Source: Niabella sp.
GTDB taxonomy: Bacteria; Bacteroidota; Bacteroidia; Chitinophagales; Chitinophagaceae
Direction of reading: 5' to 3'
Assembly (NCBI GenBank): GCA_027493055.1
Contig: JAPUDO010000074.1
Span: forward strand, 62,001 to 126,000
Length of the DNA stretch: 64,000 nucleotides
The notes beneath the pieces were generated by a model, which saw only the letters and a list, made by a program, of their open reading frames with translations, made no database searches and was not told the origin of the DNA. This document shows positions 8,701 through 16,856 of this stretch, piece after piece. Numbering within the stretch: position 1 is the first letter of the stretch; every line of letters starts with the position of its first letter. The position numbers and the translations under genes are program-made.

Positions 8701-9567
8701 ATGGATAATGATAAAGAAGTTGAAGCATTACTCATGTTAATTGAAGACCCTGATGCCGAGGTTTTTGAAGCAGTAAGCAACCGTATTATTGCTTACGGTA
8801 CGCCCATCATTGCCAACCTTGAAGACCTTTGGGGAAATACGGCAGACGATAGTGTACAGGAACGCATAGAGCTGCTCATTCACCGCCTTCATTTTACCAG
8901 TCTGAAAACTGATTTTACCGCCTGGGGCGATGCGCCACACCACGAGTTATTGCCCGGCGCTTTGCTTGTTGCCAAATTATTATACCCTGATCTGCATACA
9001 GGCAAAGTAATCCAGGATATAGAGCGGTTACGCCGTAATATCTGGATCGAGCTTAACAATTACCTTACGCCCTTAGAGCAGGTAAATGTGGTGAACAGCA
9101 TCCTGTACAATTACTTCGGGTTAAAAGGCGTACCTGCTGCCGATCAGCGTCCCAACGATTTTTTGATCTCACATATTATCGAATCAAAGAAAGGAAACCA
9201 AAGCGGTAATGGTGTGTTGTACCTGTTACTTATGGAGCTGCTGGATGTTCCGGTAAGACTGCTGAATATACCCAACCAGTTTGTGCTGGGATACTTTAAA
9301 TCAAAAACCGACAACCACACCGAGAAGCTGCACCTTAATATTGATTTTTTTATCGACCCTACAAACGGGCAAATGTTCTCTCACAACGATCTCTACAATT
9401 ATTTTAACCGCACTTCCACTCCTGTGAAGCCTGAATATTTCAGACCGCAAAACAACAAACAGATTATTGAAAAGCTATTACATAACCTGGGTCAGTGTTA
9501 TACTGCCGGCAACCAGGCATATATATTGTCTGAAATAGAAGAGCTGATCGCTATTTTAAGAAATTAA
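8701..9567 (+). CDS. SirB1-like transglutaminase-fold protein
   Basis: 288 residues. The middle part (about residues 95-215) resembles the Transglut_core2/SirB1 domain: LEQVNVVNSILYNYFGLKG, then GNGVLYLLLMELLDVPVRLL and NIPNQFVLGYF, matching the GxxxYxxLAxxLxLPVxGVxxPGHFL pattern of SirB1. The catalytic Cys of true transglutaminases is not evident, so it may be non-enzymatic. The N-terminal 80 residues are helical and acidic, possibly HEAT-like (DPDAEVFEAVSNRIIAYG). The function in Bacteroidota is undefined. Confidence 0.75.
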   Translation: MDNDKEVEALLMLIEDPDAEVFEAVSNRIIAYGTPIIANLEDLWGNTADDSVQERIELLIHRLHFTSLKTDFTAWGDAPHHELLPGALLVAKLLYPDLHTGKVIQDIERLRRNIWIELNNYLTPLEQVNVVNSILYNYFGLKGVPAADQRPNDFLISHIIESKKGNQSGNGVLYLLLMELLDVPVRLLNIPNQFVLGYFKSKTDNHTEKLHLNIDFFIDPTNGQMFSHNDLYNYFNRTSTPVKPEYFRPQNNKQIIEKLLHNLGQCYTAGNQAYILSEIEELIAILRN

Positions 9568-9703
9568 GATGATGAGGCCCGCTGTTGAACATTTCTCATC
9601 AGCATTGCGTCGCACACTTCAGCTATAGTGCATAGCCCGGCCCGACTTTTCTTTCAAATAATTGTTAAAAAATCCAGTAAGAAACCGAAGGAACTGTTAA
9701 TTA

Positions 9704-9719
9704 TACGAAAGAAATCGTA
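9704..9719. promoter_or_regulatory. Candidate BlaI operator 1
   Basis: TACGA-AAGAAA-TCGTA, a 5-bp dyad with a 6-base spacer, ending 22 bp before the blaI-like ATG. A near-identical dyad sits exactly 22 bp before the second blaI-like gene of the window. BlaI/MecI repressors bind comparable TAC...GTA dyads over their own promoters. Confidence 0.6.
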
Positions 9720-9741
9720 AATTGCCTCAAATTCTGAGTGT

Positions 9742-10125
9742 ATGTCACAAGTAAAATCAATAAAACCTACAGAGAGCGAGCTCGAAATTTTACAGGTGCT
9801 TTGGCAAAAAGGTGAAGCAACTGTAAGAGAAGTGCATGAGGAGTTGGTTACCACAAAGGATATTGGCTATACAACCACACTAAAGCTCATGCAGATTATG
9901 AATGAGAAAGGACTGGTAAACCGGGACGACTCGGCCAGGACGCACATTTATAAAGCGGCCGCCAATAAAGAGCATACGCAAAAATTTTTACTCAACAGGT
10001 TTATCAGCAATCTTTTTGGAGGCTCTTCTTCCCAGCTGGTAATGCAGGCATTAGGCAGCCAGAAGGTTTCGGCCGAAGAGCTTAACCAGATCCAGTCCTT
10101 AATTGATGATCTAAAGAAAAAATAA
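9742..10125 (+). CDS. BlaI/MecI-family repressor
   Basis: 127 residues. Seen: a winged helix at residues 8-75 with PTESELEILQVLWQKGEATV and DIGYTTTLKLMQIMNEKGLV, the canonical BlaI/MecI signature, followed by a helical dimerisation tail. These proteins repress their own operon and are inactivated by proteolysis triggered through a BlaR/MecR-type membrane peptidase. The adjacent M56 peptidase gene starts 4 bp after the stop, so the two form a module. No beta-lactamase or PBP gene is next to it, so the inducer need not be a beta-lactam. Confidence 0.93.
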   Translation: MSQVKSIKPTESELEILQVLWQKGEATVREVHEELVTTKDIGYTTTLKLMQIMNEKGLVNRDDSARTHIYKAAANKEHTQKFLLNRFISNLFGGSSSQLVMQALGSQKVSAEELNQIQSLIDDLKKK

Positions 10126-10129
10126 ACCT

Positions 10130-11803
10130 ATGACAGAGGGCTTGCAATTAATACTTACTGCTTTAGGTAATGCCATTATCAGCAGTATATGGCAAACAGG
10201 GTTATTGTGGCTGGGCGTATTGCTTTACACCAAAGTGTACAAACAGGCCGTACCGGCACAAGTGAGCGCGATTAGTTTTGCGGCGCTTGTTACAGGTTTT
10301 GCAGCGTTTGTTGCCACTTTTATTATTTCACTTGTTACCCCACCCTCCAATACCGGCCTGTTACAATGGATCACCAATGCTGTTTTTTTGCAAAATATAA
10401 CCATGTACACGGCTTTAGCTTATGTTTTGCTGCTACTTATTCCGGTAGTAAGGCTGGCAAAGGGAATGGTAAATGTTTACCAGCTTAAAAGGAAAGGGCT
10501 GGGCAAAGTTCCCGGGCATTTGAAGATATTTTTGCTGGATGCCTCTCAATACCTTGGTATAAAAAGAAAGGTAAAAATATTTACCTCCGGTATTATTAAA
10601 TCACCTTTGACCATTGGCTTTTTAAAGCCTGTGATATTATTGCCCGTTGCTTTAATCAACCAACTCAGCCTGCGCGAAGCGGAAGCCATCATTTTACATG
10701 AGTTAGCCCATATAAAAAGAAACGATTACCTGCAAAATATTATTACACAGATCATACTTACCATTCTTTATTTTAATCCATTTGCAAAAATGCTTGCCGA
10801 AATGCAGGGATTAGAACGTGAAAAATCTGCCGATAGCTGGGTGATGCAGTTTGAATACAATAATTGCACTTATGCAAATATGCTTGTATTATTAGCCAGG
10901 CAAAATATAGATAGTACAGCCAGCCTGGCAATTCCTGTTTCGGGAAGGAGCGCTTCGCTCCTGGAAAGAGTGGAGTGCCTGTTTGGCGCCGGCCGCAGGC
11001 GCTTTCCGCCATTTAGAAGTATAGTGCTGTCCTGCATTTTAATACTTGCGGTGGGCATGGCTTCTCTTCTGGAAAAAAAATCACCGCTTCACTTGCCAGC
11101 TCATTATACAATAGCTTTTTCAGACCCCGCTGTAAACGGACAATATGTGCCCGGCTATACTAACACTTATACTGTTCCCGATACAGCCAGTTCCAACTTT
11201 ACCCCCGCCCCTCAACCAGTTGCACTACACCCTGTGAAAGAAACTACGGTTAATAATACACAGGACGAGAACGCTAACAACGCGGAGAACAGTATAGATG
11301 CAGCCCGTCACGAACTACAGCCCGTCTTTGTAAGCAATATGAATGTAGTGGTTCCGGCCTTACAGGAAAATGAAGAAAAGACGGTTCAGGAAGCTGTTAA
11401 TAATACGAAAAAAATTGTAATTGCTTTTGGCTGGAAAGCCATTGATAACTCACTGGCAGAAACTATAACCAGCGAGGACAAGCAGGTGCTTAAAGAAGCT
11501 TATCATCAAAAAATGGAAGCCGCAGACTGGGAGAGGCAGGCTAATACCTTACGTCTGCAATACAACAATATAAACTGGGAAAGAGCCGGTAAAGCACTTT
11601 CTACAATTATCGGGGAATTAGAAATTGACAGCATTTATCATAAATATAACGAAGCAGCCCATTCTCTTAACAGCTATAAAAAAGAGCTGGAAGAGGCTCA
11701 TAAAACTGCAGAAGCAAAAGCGGTACAAGGACTGTTAGAGCAATATAAAACTGCATTGCAAAAAATAGACAGCCTCCGTCATAAAAAGATTGTTGAGTTG
11801 TAA
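10130..11803 (+). CDS. M56-family membrane metallopeptidase (BlaR1-like)
   Basis: 557 residues. Four hydrophobic segments lie at about 15-35, 50-70, 90-110 and 300-320. The zinc motif HELAH is at residues 190-194, with FNPFAKMLAEMQGLEREKSAD supplying the third ligand region. The C-terminal 240 residues are hydrophilic and presumably periplasmic, first low-complexity (NNTQDENANNAENS) and then coiled-coil-like. There is no penicillin-binding sensor domain, so the signal differs from classic BlaR1. By family logic it relays an envelope signal by cleaving the neighbouring BlaI-like repressor. Confidence 0.9.
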   Translation: MTEGLQLILTALGNAIISSIWQTGLLWLGVLLYTKVYKQAVPAQVSAISFAALVTGFAAFVATFIISLVTPPSNTGLLQWITNAVFLQNITMYTALAYVLLLLIPVVRLAKGMVNVYQLKRKGLGKVPGHLKIFLLDASQYLGIKRKVKIFTSGIIKSPLTIGFLKPVILLPVALINQLSLREAEAIILHELAHIKRNDYLQNIITQIILTILYFNPFAKMLAEMQGLEREKSADSWVMQFEYNNCTYANMLVLLARQNIDSTASLAIPVSGRSASLLERVECLFGAGRRRFPPFRSIVLSCILILAVGMASLLEKKSPLHLPAHYTIAFSDPAVNGQYVPGYTNTYTVPDTASSNFTPAPQPVALHPVKETTVNNTQDENANNAENSIDAARHELQPVFVSNMNVVVPALQENEEKTVQEAVNNTKKIVIAFGWKAIDNSLAETITSEDKQVLKEAYHQKMEAADWERQANTLRLQYNNINWERAGKALSTIIGELEIDSIYHKYNEAAHSLNSYKKELEEAHKTAEAKAVQGLLEQYKTALQKIDSLRHKKIVEL

Positions 11804-12391
11804 TATTAATCCCTATCCTGCTGATGTATCAGGGCAAACGGATCTTAATGTAAGCCCCAAAGCCATTCATAATATCATCCGCTGCGACCTTTAGCCGGGA
11901 AGTTGCATATCTTTTTATAATTATTACAATCTTTCGGGTTTGACCAGGCAGATAAGACCAAGGGCTGACAGGATTATAAAAATGAGAGTATGTTCGCTAA
12001 AAAACTCCGTAAGGAGTGACATTAAAGTATAGAATCTCTCGAAATCAGATGCATTTGCCCATCCACGGGTGTAGGACCAATCTCTCTGAATAAAATATTT
12101 CGGTGCGCTGCACCTATAAACATTCCCACTCATCCGTAGCTACAAATATTGTCGCCGCGCTACGGCTATAAAGTTAACACTGCATTACAGCTTTTTATCG
12201 TAGTTATTCAGCCTTAGATAGGCGCAGCGCCAGCCCGACAAATCATTCTGGCGGGCGGCGAAATATTATTGTTCGATGATCTGTTCAGCAATTCGTAGCT
12301 TAAAAAGGAACTTTTGTCCTGCCCCCCCCAACCACAAAAACCCTTTCCGAATAGTTTTTTAATTTTACTTTTACCTTTTGAATGTATTACT
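11804..12391. repeat. Repeat-rich intergenic region (copy B and palindromes)
   Basis: 588 bp without a supported gene; the minus-strand frame at 11924-12133 is made of repeat DNA. Contents: dispersed repeat copy B at about 11940-12035 with the hairpin ACTCC-GTAA-GGAGT, then GGTGCGCTGCACC, CCTATAAACATTCCCACTC, CCGTAGCTACAAATATTGTC and GCCGCGCTACGGC near 12110-12170. GCGCAGCGCCAGCCCGAC and TCTGGCGGGCGGCG lie near 12220-12260. These resemble the mosaic palindromic repeats at 28890-29075. The GroES-like promoter is presumably in the final AT-rich 60 bp. Confidence 0.6.
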
Positions 12392-12763
12392 ATGCATATT
12401 ACTGCACAAAACAGGTTTAAGAAATTAATTGTTGTGGGCGACAGGGTTTTAATTAAGCCTACCCAACCACATGAACGTACGGCCAGCGGGCTTTACCTGC
12501 CACCCGGAGTACAGGAAAAAGAAAAAGTACAACAGGGCTATGTTATCAGAACGGGGCCGGGCTATGCTATACCTATGCCCGTAGATGATGAGCCCTGGAA
12601 AAACGATGATGACCAGGTGAAATATGTTCCGTTACAGGCAAGAGAGGGAGATCTTGCTATTTTCTTAATGAGTGGCGCCACAGAAGTAATGTATGAAGGA
12701 GAGAAATATTTTATTGTTCCTCAAAGCGCTGTTCTGATGCTGGAGCGGGAAGAAGACTTATAA
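12392..12763 (+). CDS. GroES-like (Cpn10) co-chaperonin paralogue
   Basis: 123 residues from the ATG at 12392. An in-frame ATG at 12314 would add a leader made of spacer translation, so it is not favoured. Seen: KLIVVGDRVLIKPTQPHERTASGLYLPP, the first strand pair of Cpn10, and the C-terminal MYEGEKYFIVPQSAVLMLE matching the end of GroES. Between them an insertion (residues about 65-90, acidic, PWKNDDDQVKY) replaces part of the usual roof loop. There is no groEL next to it, so this is probably a stand-alone GroES-fold protein, not the main co-chaperonin. Confidence 0.82.
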   Translation: MHITAQNRFKKLIVVGDRVLIKPTQPHERTASGLYLPPGVQEKEKVQQGYVIRTGPGYAIPMPVDDEPWKNDDDQVKYVPLQAREGDLAIFLMSGATEVMYEGEKYFIVPQSAVLMLEREEDL

Positions 12764-12902
12764 ATCAATTACAGCAAGAAGCAGTAGAAAATAATTATAT
12801 CATTTTGATATAAAAAACTGAAAACAATAGGAACGATTTGTAAAAGAGGTTGATATATGTAACCTGTTTTGATTATTTCGCTTAAATCAGTAGCTTTATA
12901 CT

Positions 12903-13130
12903 ATGGACCAGTATCAAAATCATATCAGCATTAACCCGGATATACGTTTTGGAAAACCCTGTATTACAGGTACCAGGATCACCGTTGCCGATATCCTGAC
13001 CTGGTTAGCTTCGGGTATGAGTTATGAACAGATCATAGACGATCATCCCTTGCTTAATCAAGAGAAAATTCTTGCTGCATTATCATTTGCCGCTAACAGG
13101 GAAGCTATTATTAAAATAATCGCTGCATAA
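12903..13130 (+). CDS. DUF433 antitoxin (VapB45-like)
   Basis: 75 residues. Seen: HISINPDIRFGKPCITGTRI and TVADILTWLASGMSYEQIID, the DUF433 signature with its helix-turn-helix-like second half. DUF433 proteins are antitoxins for DUF5615 PIN-like toxins, and here the stop codon is immediately followed by the GTG of such a toxin frame. A good match in length and context. Because the partner is frameshifted, this may now be an orphan antitoxin. Confidence 0.88.
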   Translation: MDQYQNHISINPDIRFGKPCITGTRITVADILTWLASGMSYEQIIDDHPLLNQEKILAALSFAANREAIIKIIAA

Positions 13131-13465
13131 GTGAAACTGCTTTTAGATGCAAATATTTCCTGGAAATTATGCAGCAGATTGAGCGGCATTTTCGGAGAAT
13201 GCTATCATGTGGATTTTATTGAGTTAACAGTACCCGCCAGGGATATTGAGATCTGGCAATATGCCTTAGAAAATGAGCTGAACATTGTTACTAATGATGA
13301 GGATTTTTGAATCTGAGCAATTTAAAAGGATTCCCCCTAAAAGTAATACTTATTAAAACAGGTAACCAAAGTAGCGAGCAGGTGTACAACCTGCTTAAAA
13401 GAAGTACACAGGACATCCACTCATTAATCCACAGCAATGATATTGGAGTCCTGGAATTAATATAA
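13131..13465 (+). pseudogene. DUF5615 PIN-like toxin, frameshifted
   Basis: The frame starts with GTG right after the DUF433 stop and reads LLLDANISWKLCSRL, the DUF5615 N-terminal Asp motif, through NIVTNDEDF, the central acidic motif. It then meets a TGA at 13308-13310. The next frame continues without a gap as LNLSNLKGFPLKVILI and on to the stop at 13463-13465, giving a complete toxin of about 111 residues. The break falls in a run of five T (13304-13308); six T would restore the frame. It is either a real inactivating deletion, slippage-prone phase variation, or a homopolymer sequencing error. Confidence 0.85.
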
Positions 13466-13502
13466 ATACAATTAATTTTAGCTAAAATAAAAATGTTCTG
13501 TT

Positions 13503-13898
13503 ATGAAAGGCTTTAACGCAAACATTGAGCAACTTACCCTGGACAATGATCATTTCAGGAAAGTGCTGTACACTTCCAAACACTTTCAGCTGGTACTGAT
13601 GAGCCTGTTACCGGGTGAAGAAATTGGTGAAGAAGTTCATAACGAAAACGACCAGTTCTTCCGTTTTGAACAGGGCAATGGCAAATGTATTATTGATGAC
13701 AACGAGTACGCTGTTACGGACGGTGATGCAGTAATTATTCCGAGCGGAGCAAAGCACAATGTGATCAATACCGGTACCGATGCACTGAAAATGTACACCA
13801 TTTATGCGCCGCCTCATCATAAAGACGGTATTGTTCGCCCTACTAAAAAAGAAGCCGAAGAGAACGAAGAAGATTTTGACGGGCAAACAACAGAATAA
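13503..13898 (+). CDS. Cupin-domain protein
   Basis: 131 residues with a single cupin fold: LLPGEEIGEEVHNENDQFF is motif 1 (H, E, Q ligands) and IIPSGAKHNVINTG is motif 2. The C-terminal tail is acidic. Small cupins of this type bind a metal and may act as isomerases, dioxygenases or binding proteins; no substrate can be assigned. It is separated from the dipeptidase gene by 9 bp, so the two are probably co-transcribed. Confidence 0.85.
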   Translation: MKGFNANIEQLTLDNDHFRKVLYTSKHFQLVLMSLLPGEEIGEEVHNENDQFFRFEQGNGKCIIDDNEYAVTDGDAVIIPSGAKHNVINTGTDALKMYTIYAPPHHKDGIVRPTKKEAEENEEDFDGQTTE

Positions 13899-13907
13899 GA
13901 ATTACAA

Positions 13908-14606
13908 ATGCCTGTTCTTAAGCATACCATATTCAGTGTAATACTAACCTGCGTGGTTAGTATTACCGTTTTATACGGGCAATCAGCAACTTTATATGTT
14001 GAGCATTCCTATAAAAAATACAGGAAAACGATAGCAGACCGGCCAGAGACACAAATGACCGAGCTAAAGCGCATAATACCTGCCATTGTTTATGATCTTC
14101 GCTATGCTACTGAAAACAATTTCATGCACAGGCTCATGTACCCGGCCAACACCAGCACGGCTTTCCTGCGTAAACCGGCCGCAGAAGCGCTTTTAAAAGT
14201 GCAGCAGGATCTGAGCAAAGAGGGACTGGGCCTTAAAATATTTGATGCCTATCGCCCTTATACGGTATCAATAAAGTTCTGGGAACTGGTAAAGGATGAA
14301 CGCTATGTAGCCAATCCTATTAAAGGCAGCAACCACAACCGTGGCACTGCAGTTGACCTCACTTTAATAAACCTGCAAACCGGCAAAGAGCTAAATATGG
14401 GCACCGGGTTTGACAACTTTTCTGATACAGCACATCATAGTTTTAAACATTTACCCCCGGAGGTTCTGGCAAACCGGAACCGCTTAAGGACCCTAATGAA
14501 TAGATATGGTTTTACCGAACTGGAAACAGAATGGTGGCATTATACTTTTAAAAGCCCGGTAAAATTTGATGTGCTGGATATACCTTTTAAGAAATTAAGT
14601 AGATAA
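13908..14606 (+). CDS. D-Ala-D-Ala dipeptidase, VanX/DdpX type (M15D)
   Basis: 232 residues with an N-terminal signal or anchor segment. Seen: FDAYRPYTVSIKFWELV, the zinc motif SNHNRGTAVDLTL (SxHxxGxAxD) and ELETEWWHYTF (ExxWH with the third zinc ligand His), complete for an active M15D enzyme. These zinc peptidases split free D-Ala-D-Ala. Exported versions in Gram-negatives probably recycle wall dipeptides rather than confer glycopeptide resistance, and no vanHA genes are adjacent. Confidence 0.9.
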   Translation: MPVLKHTIFSVILTCVVSITVLYGQSATLYVEHSYKKYRKTIADRPETQMTELKRIIPAIVYDLRYATENNFMHRLMYPANTSTAFLRKPAAEALLKVQQDLSKEGLGLKIFDAYRPYTVSIKFWELVKDERYVANPIKGSNHNRGTAVDLTLINLQTGKELNMGTGFDNFSDTAHHSFKHLPPEVLANRNRLRTLMNRYGFTELETEWWHYTFKSPVKFDVLDIPFKKLSR

Positions 14607-14652
14607 GGTCACACCTTTCATAGTACCAGAACAGGCATAAAATTTTCTTTTA

Positions 14653-15762
14653 TCATTTATTCAAATTATCCTTAAACACAGGGATCAGCTCGTTAGCAAT
14701 AACCCCGTGATCTGCTACGCCAGGATGACCGCTGCAACCAGTTGGGTTCATTTCCTTTAGAAAATATACTGTAACAGGGGCATCGCCCGGGAACTGCTGA
14801 TCAATACCTACTTTAACCGCATTCAGGCAATTTTGAAGGATTATATTTTTCGGTGCCTTTACAACCGGGCTATTCAATAAAATAATCTTTGCCAAGGGGT
14901 ATTTTGATTTTACCAGTTTAACAAACTCTATATATTTCGTTATAAAAGTATCGCTGTTAAAAGGTGAGCGTGCCGTTGCCCCATTGCCATCGTTACAATC
15001 GTTGGTTCCTAAAGCTATGCTTACAATTTTTGGTTTATACGTGTTAAACTTCCATTTCCGATAACTATTCAGTGCAAAATCAGTGTTCTCATAAAGCTGG
15101 GGCATTGTGGGACCATCACTATCCCAATTCCGGTAAATACCTATGCCACTCACACTGCTTAATATAAAATCGGTGCCTAACGCACGGGCTACCCTGGGCC
15201 CGTATGCGTAAAACGCATTATATTGATCCGGGTAGGCACCTGTTGCACAGGAAGCGGCAGAAGCATCGGCAAACGCGCCACAAGTTATGCTGTTACCTAT
15301 AAATTCAATTAAAGGCACATCAGGAGGCTGAACTGCCTGCACCTCGTTTCCGGTAATCTTTTCAATATAGACAGGGCCTGAGTGAGCTTCTGTGGCTTTA
15401 TATACCTGTACGGTGTGCTTTCCGCTTCCTGACACTTTAATACTTATTGGCTGAACTGACCCTTTTGAAATTTTAATCCTTTCCTTGTAGTTCCCATCCA
15501 CTTCATATTGAATATAAGCCGAGGTCTGCCAGTCTGCAAGTGAACAATAAACTTTACCCCCGGTTCCTGAAAAACTAAAAGCAAAATGAGATCCTGAACT
15601 TATTAGCTCCAGCTCCTTGCTGCTTTTATCAAACCGGCCCACAGGTAACAGATCAGCTCCGGGAACACTTGTTTCCCTGGTTATCTGTTCCGTTGATGGT
15701 GATTTGCATCCTGCTGCCAATATAAAAAGCAGTACCAGCGTTGCTTTTTTTAAGATGTTCAT
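14653..15762 (-). CDS. Secreted SGNH/GDSL esterase, CE2-like lipoprotein
   Basis: 369 residues. A lipoprotein signal ends LLFILAAGCKSPS, so it is probably anchored in the outer membrane. An N-terminal jelly-roll (about 35-140) precedes the SGNH domain, as in carbohydrate esterase family 2. Seen: IEFIGNSITCG (block I, with Asn where many family members have Asp before the nucleophile Ser), ALGTNDCND (block III) and GCSGHPGVADHG (block V His). The likely role is removing acetyl groups from a polysaccharide. It is the last gene of the minus-strand glycan cluster, 111 bp after the phosphoesterase gene. Confidence 0.85.
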   Translation of the reverse strand: MNILKKATLVLLFILAAGCKSPSTEQITRETSVPGADLLPVGRFDKSSKELELISSGSHFAFSFSGTGGKVYCSLADWQTSAYIQYEVDGNYKERIKISKGSVQPISIKVSGSGKHTVQVYKATEAHSGPVYIEKITGNEVQAVQPPDVPLIEFIGNSITCGAFADASAASCATGAYPDQYNAFYAYGPRVARALGTDFILSSVSGIGIYRNWDSDGPTMPQLYENTDFALNSYRKWKFNTYKPKIVSIALGTNDCNDGNGATARSPFNSDTFITKYIEFVKLVKSKYPLAKIILLNSPVVKAPKNIILQNCLNAVKVGIDQQFPGDAPVTVYFLKEMNPTGCSGHPGVADHGVIANELIPVFKDNLNK

Positions 15763-15873
15763 ATCCTGTTTTTTTAGCTTCTCAAAAGCCTTTACGCTTC
15801 GCAGGCGTCAGCATGACGAATGGTTACCAACGCTATGTCATTTAGCACACCTGAATGATGCCTGTTTTTTTTG

Positions 15874-16839
15874 TCAATTCACAAACTTTACATTCTCTAT
15901 TGTAAATACACTTTCATCATTTAATGTATTATTGTAGTAAGGACTATACATTTTTGCATGAATGGTTTTCTTTTTTGTATCTATTTCCAGCAAGCGTATA
16001 TACCCGCCGCCGTCATCCTTACACTGATAATTTTGTAATAGCTGGTAAATAGGATTACCATATTCACCATTATCCACCCTGTGGGCACTGTAACAAACAT
16101 GCCCGCTCACTACCATAAAAGCATTTTTATTAGGCTTTATATATTTATTAAAAATATCAATCACTTTCATATCTCCGTAACCTGCATTGGAAGCGGCAAT
16201 ATCTCCTTTGGGATTCAGATGATAATGCGTTACTACAATCACATTATGATTTGGATGTGATTTCATAACCTGATCCATCCACTGGGCAGCACCTTCCCGT
16301 GCACAAAACTCTAATGCAATTACCAGCCATTTTTTTCTGCCGGCATTAAAGGTATAGTAGGAATTATCGCTTTTCCCTTCTTCAAACCTTCCCTTTTGAA
16401 GCGTAAACCTGCTTACAGGAAAGTACCTGTTGAACTTAAATGTTTTTCTCAGGTTGGCATTCACATTCCCGGGAGCAGCACTTCCATTATCGGGAAGAAC
16501 AGCCTCTGTATCATGATTGCCCAGGGCTATAACATAGGGCAGCTTGGCCTTGTCTAAAATCATATATCCTTTTGATGCTGTCTCAAAATGAGTGATGGTA
16601 TCAAAATTCACCAAATCACCTACATGCAGCACAATAGGGAATTTCAGCGAATCCTTAGCCTTTGCCAGCCAGTTCATTTGTGAAAAGAACATATCCTGCC
16701 TGCCCGAAACGGCTTCCTGTGTATCGGGCAAAATGGGTATGGTGAACTTTGTAACAGCACAGGACTGCGCCAGTATCATTACAGATAGAAAAAGGGAGAT
16801 TAATCCGTTTGCAGAAACTGTTTTTCGAATATGTATCAT
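15874..16839 (-). CDS. Secreted calcineurin-like metallophosphoesterase
   Basis: 321 residues with an export signal ending near AQSCA, possibly lipidated. The metallophosphoesterase motifs are in order: PDTQ (first metal ligand), HVGDLVN, GNHDTE, VVTHYH and VSGHVCYSAH. It resembles Bacteroidota polysaccharide-locus phosphoesterases of unknown substrate. It follows the third GH5 gene by only 17 bp, so the two are probably one transcript. It may act on a phosphorylated glycan or just be co-regulated (inference). Confidence 0.87.
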   Translation of the reverse strand: MIHIRKTVSANGLISLFLSVMILAQSCAVTKFTIPILPDTQEAVSGRQDMFFSQMNWLAKAKDSLKFPIVLHVGDLVNFDTITHFETASKGYMILDKAKLPYVIALGNHDTEAVLPDNGSAAPGNVNANLRKTFKFNRYFPVSRFTLQKGRFEEGKSDNSYYTFNAGRKKWLVIALEFCAREGAAQWMDQVMKSHPNHNVIVVTHYHLNPKGDIAASNAGYGDMKVIDIFNKYIKPNKNAFMVVSGHVCYSAHRVDNGEYGNPIYQLLQNYQCKDDGGGYIRLLEIDTKKKTIHAKMYSPYYNNTLNDESVFTIENVKFVN

Positions 16840-16856
16840 TGCTATAAGTTTTTTGT

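Noticed and set aside
9742..11803. Reading BlaI-M56 pair 1 as a beta-lactam resistance operon
   Set aside because: No beta-lactamase or PBP gene is adjacent and the peptidase lacks a penicillin-binding sensor domain.
11924..12133. Minus-strand open frame of 69 codons
   Set aside because: It lies wholly in repeat DNA shared with 7097-7160 and 35344-35430; the frame is a by-product of the repeat.
13908..14606. Reading the VanX-like gene as vancomycin resistance
   Set aside because: vanH/vanA genes are absent and the organism is Gram-negative; a peptidoglycan-recycling role is more likely.
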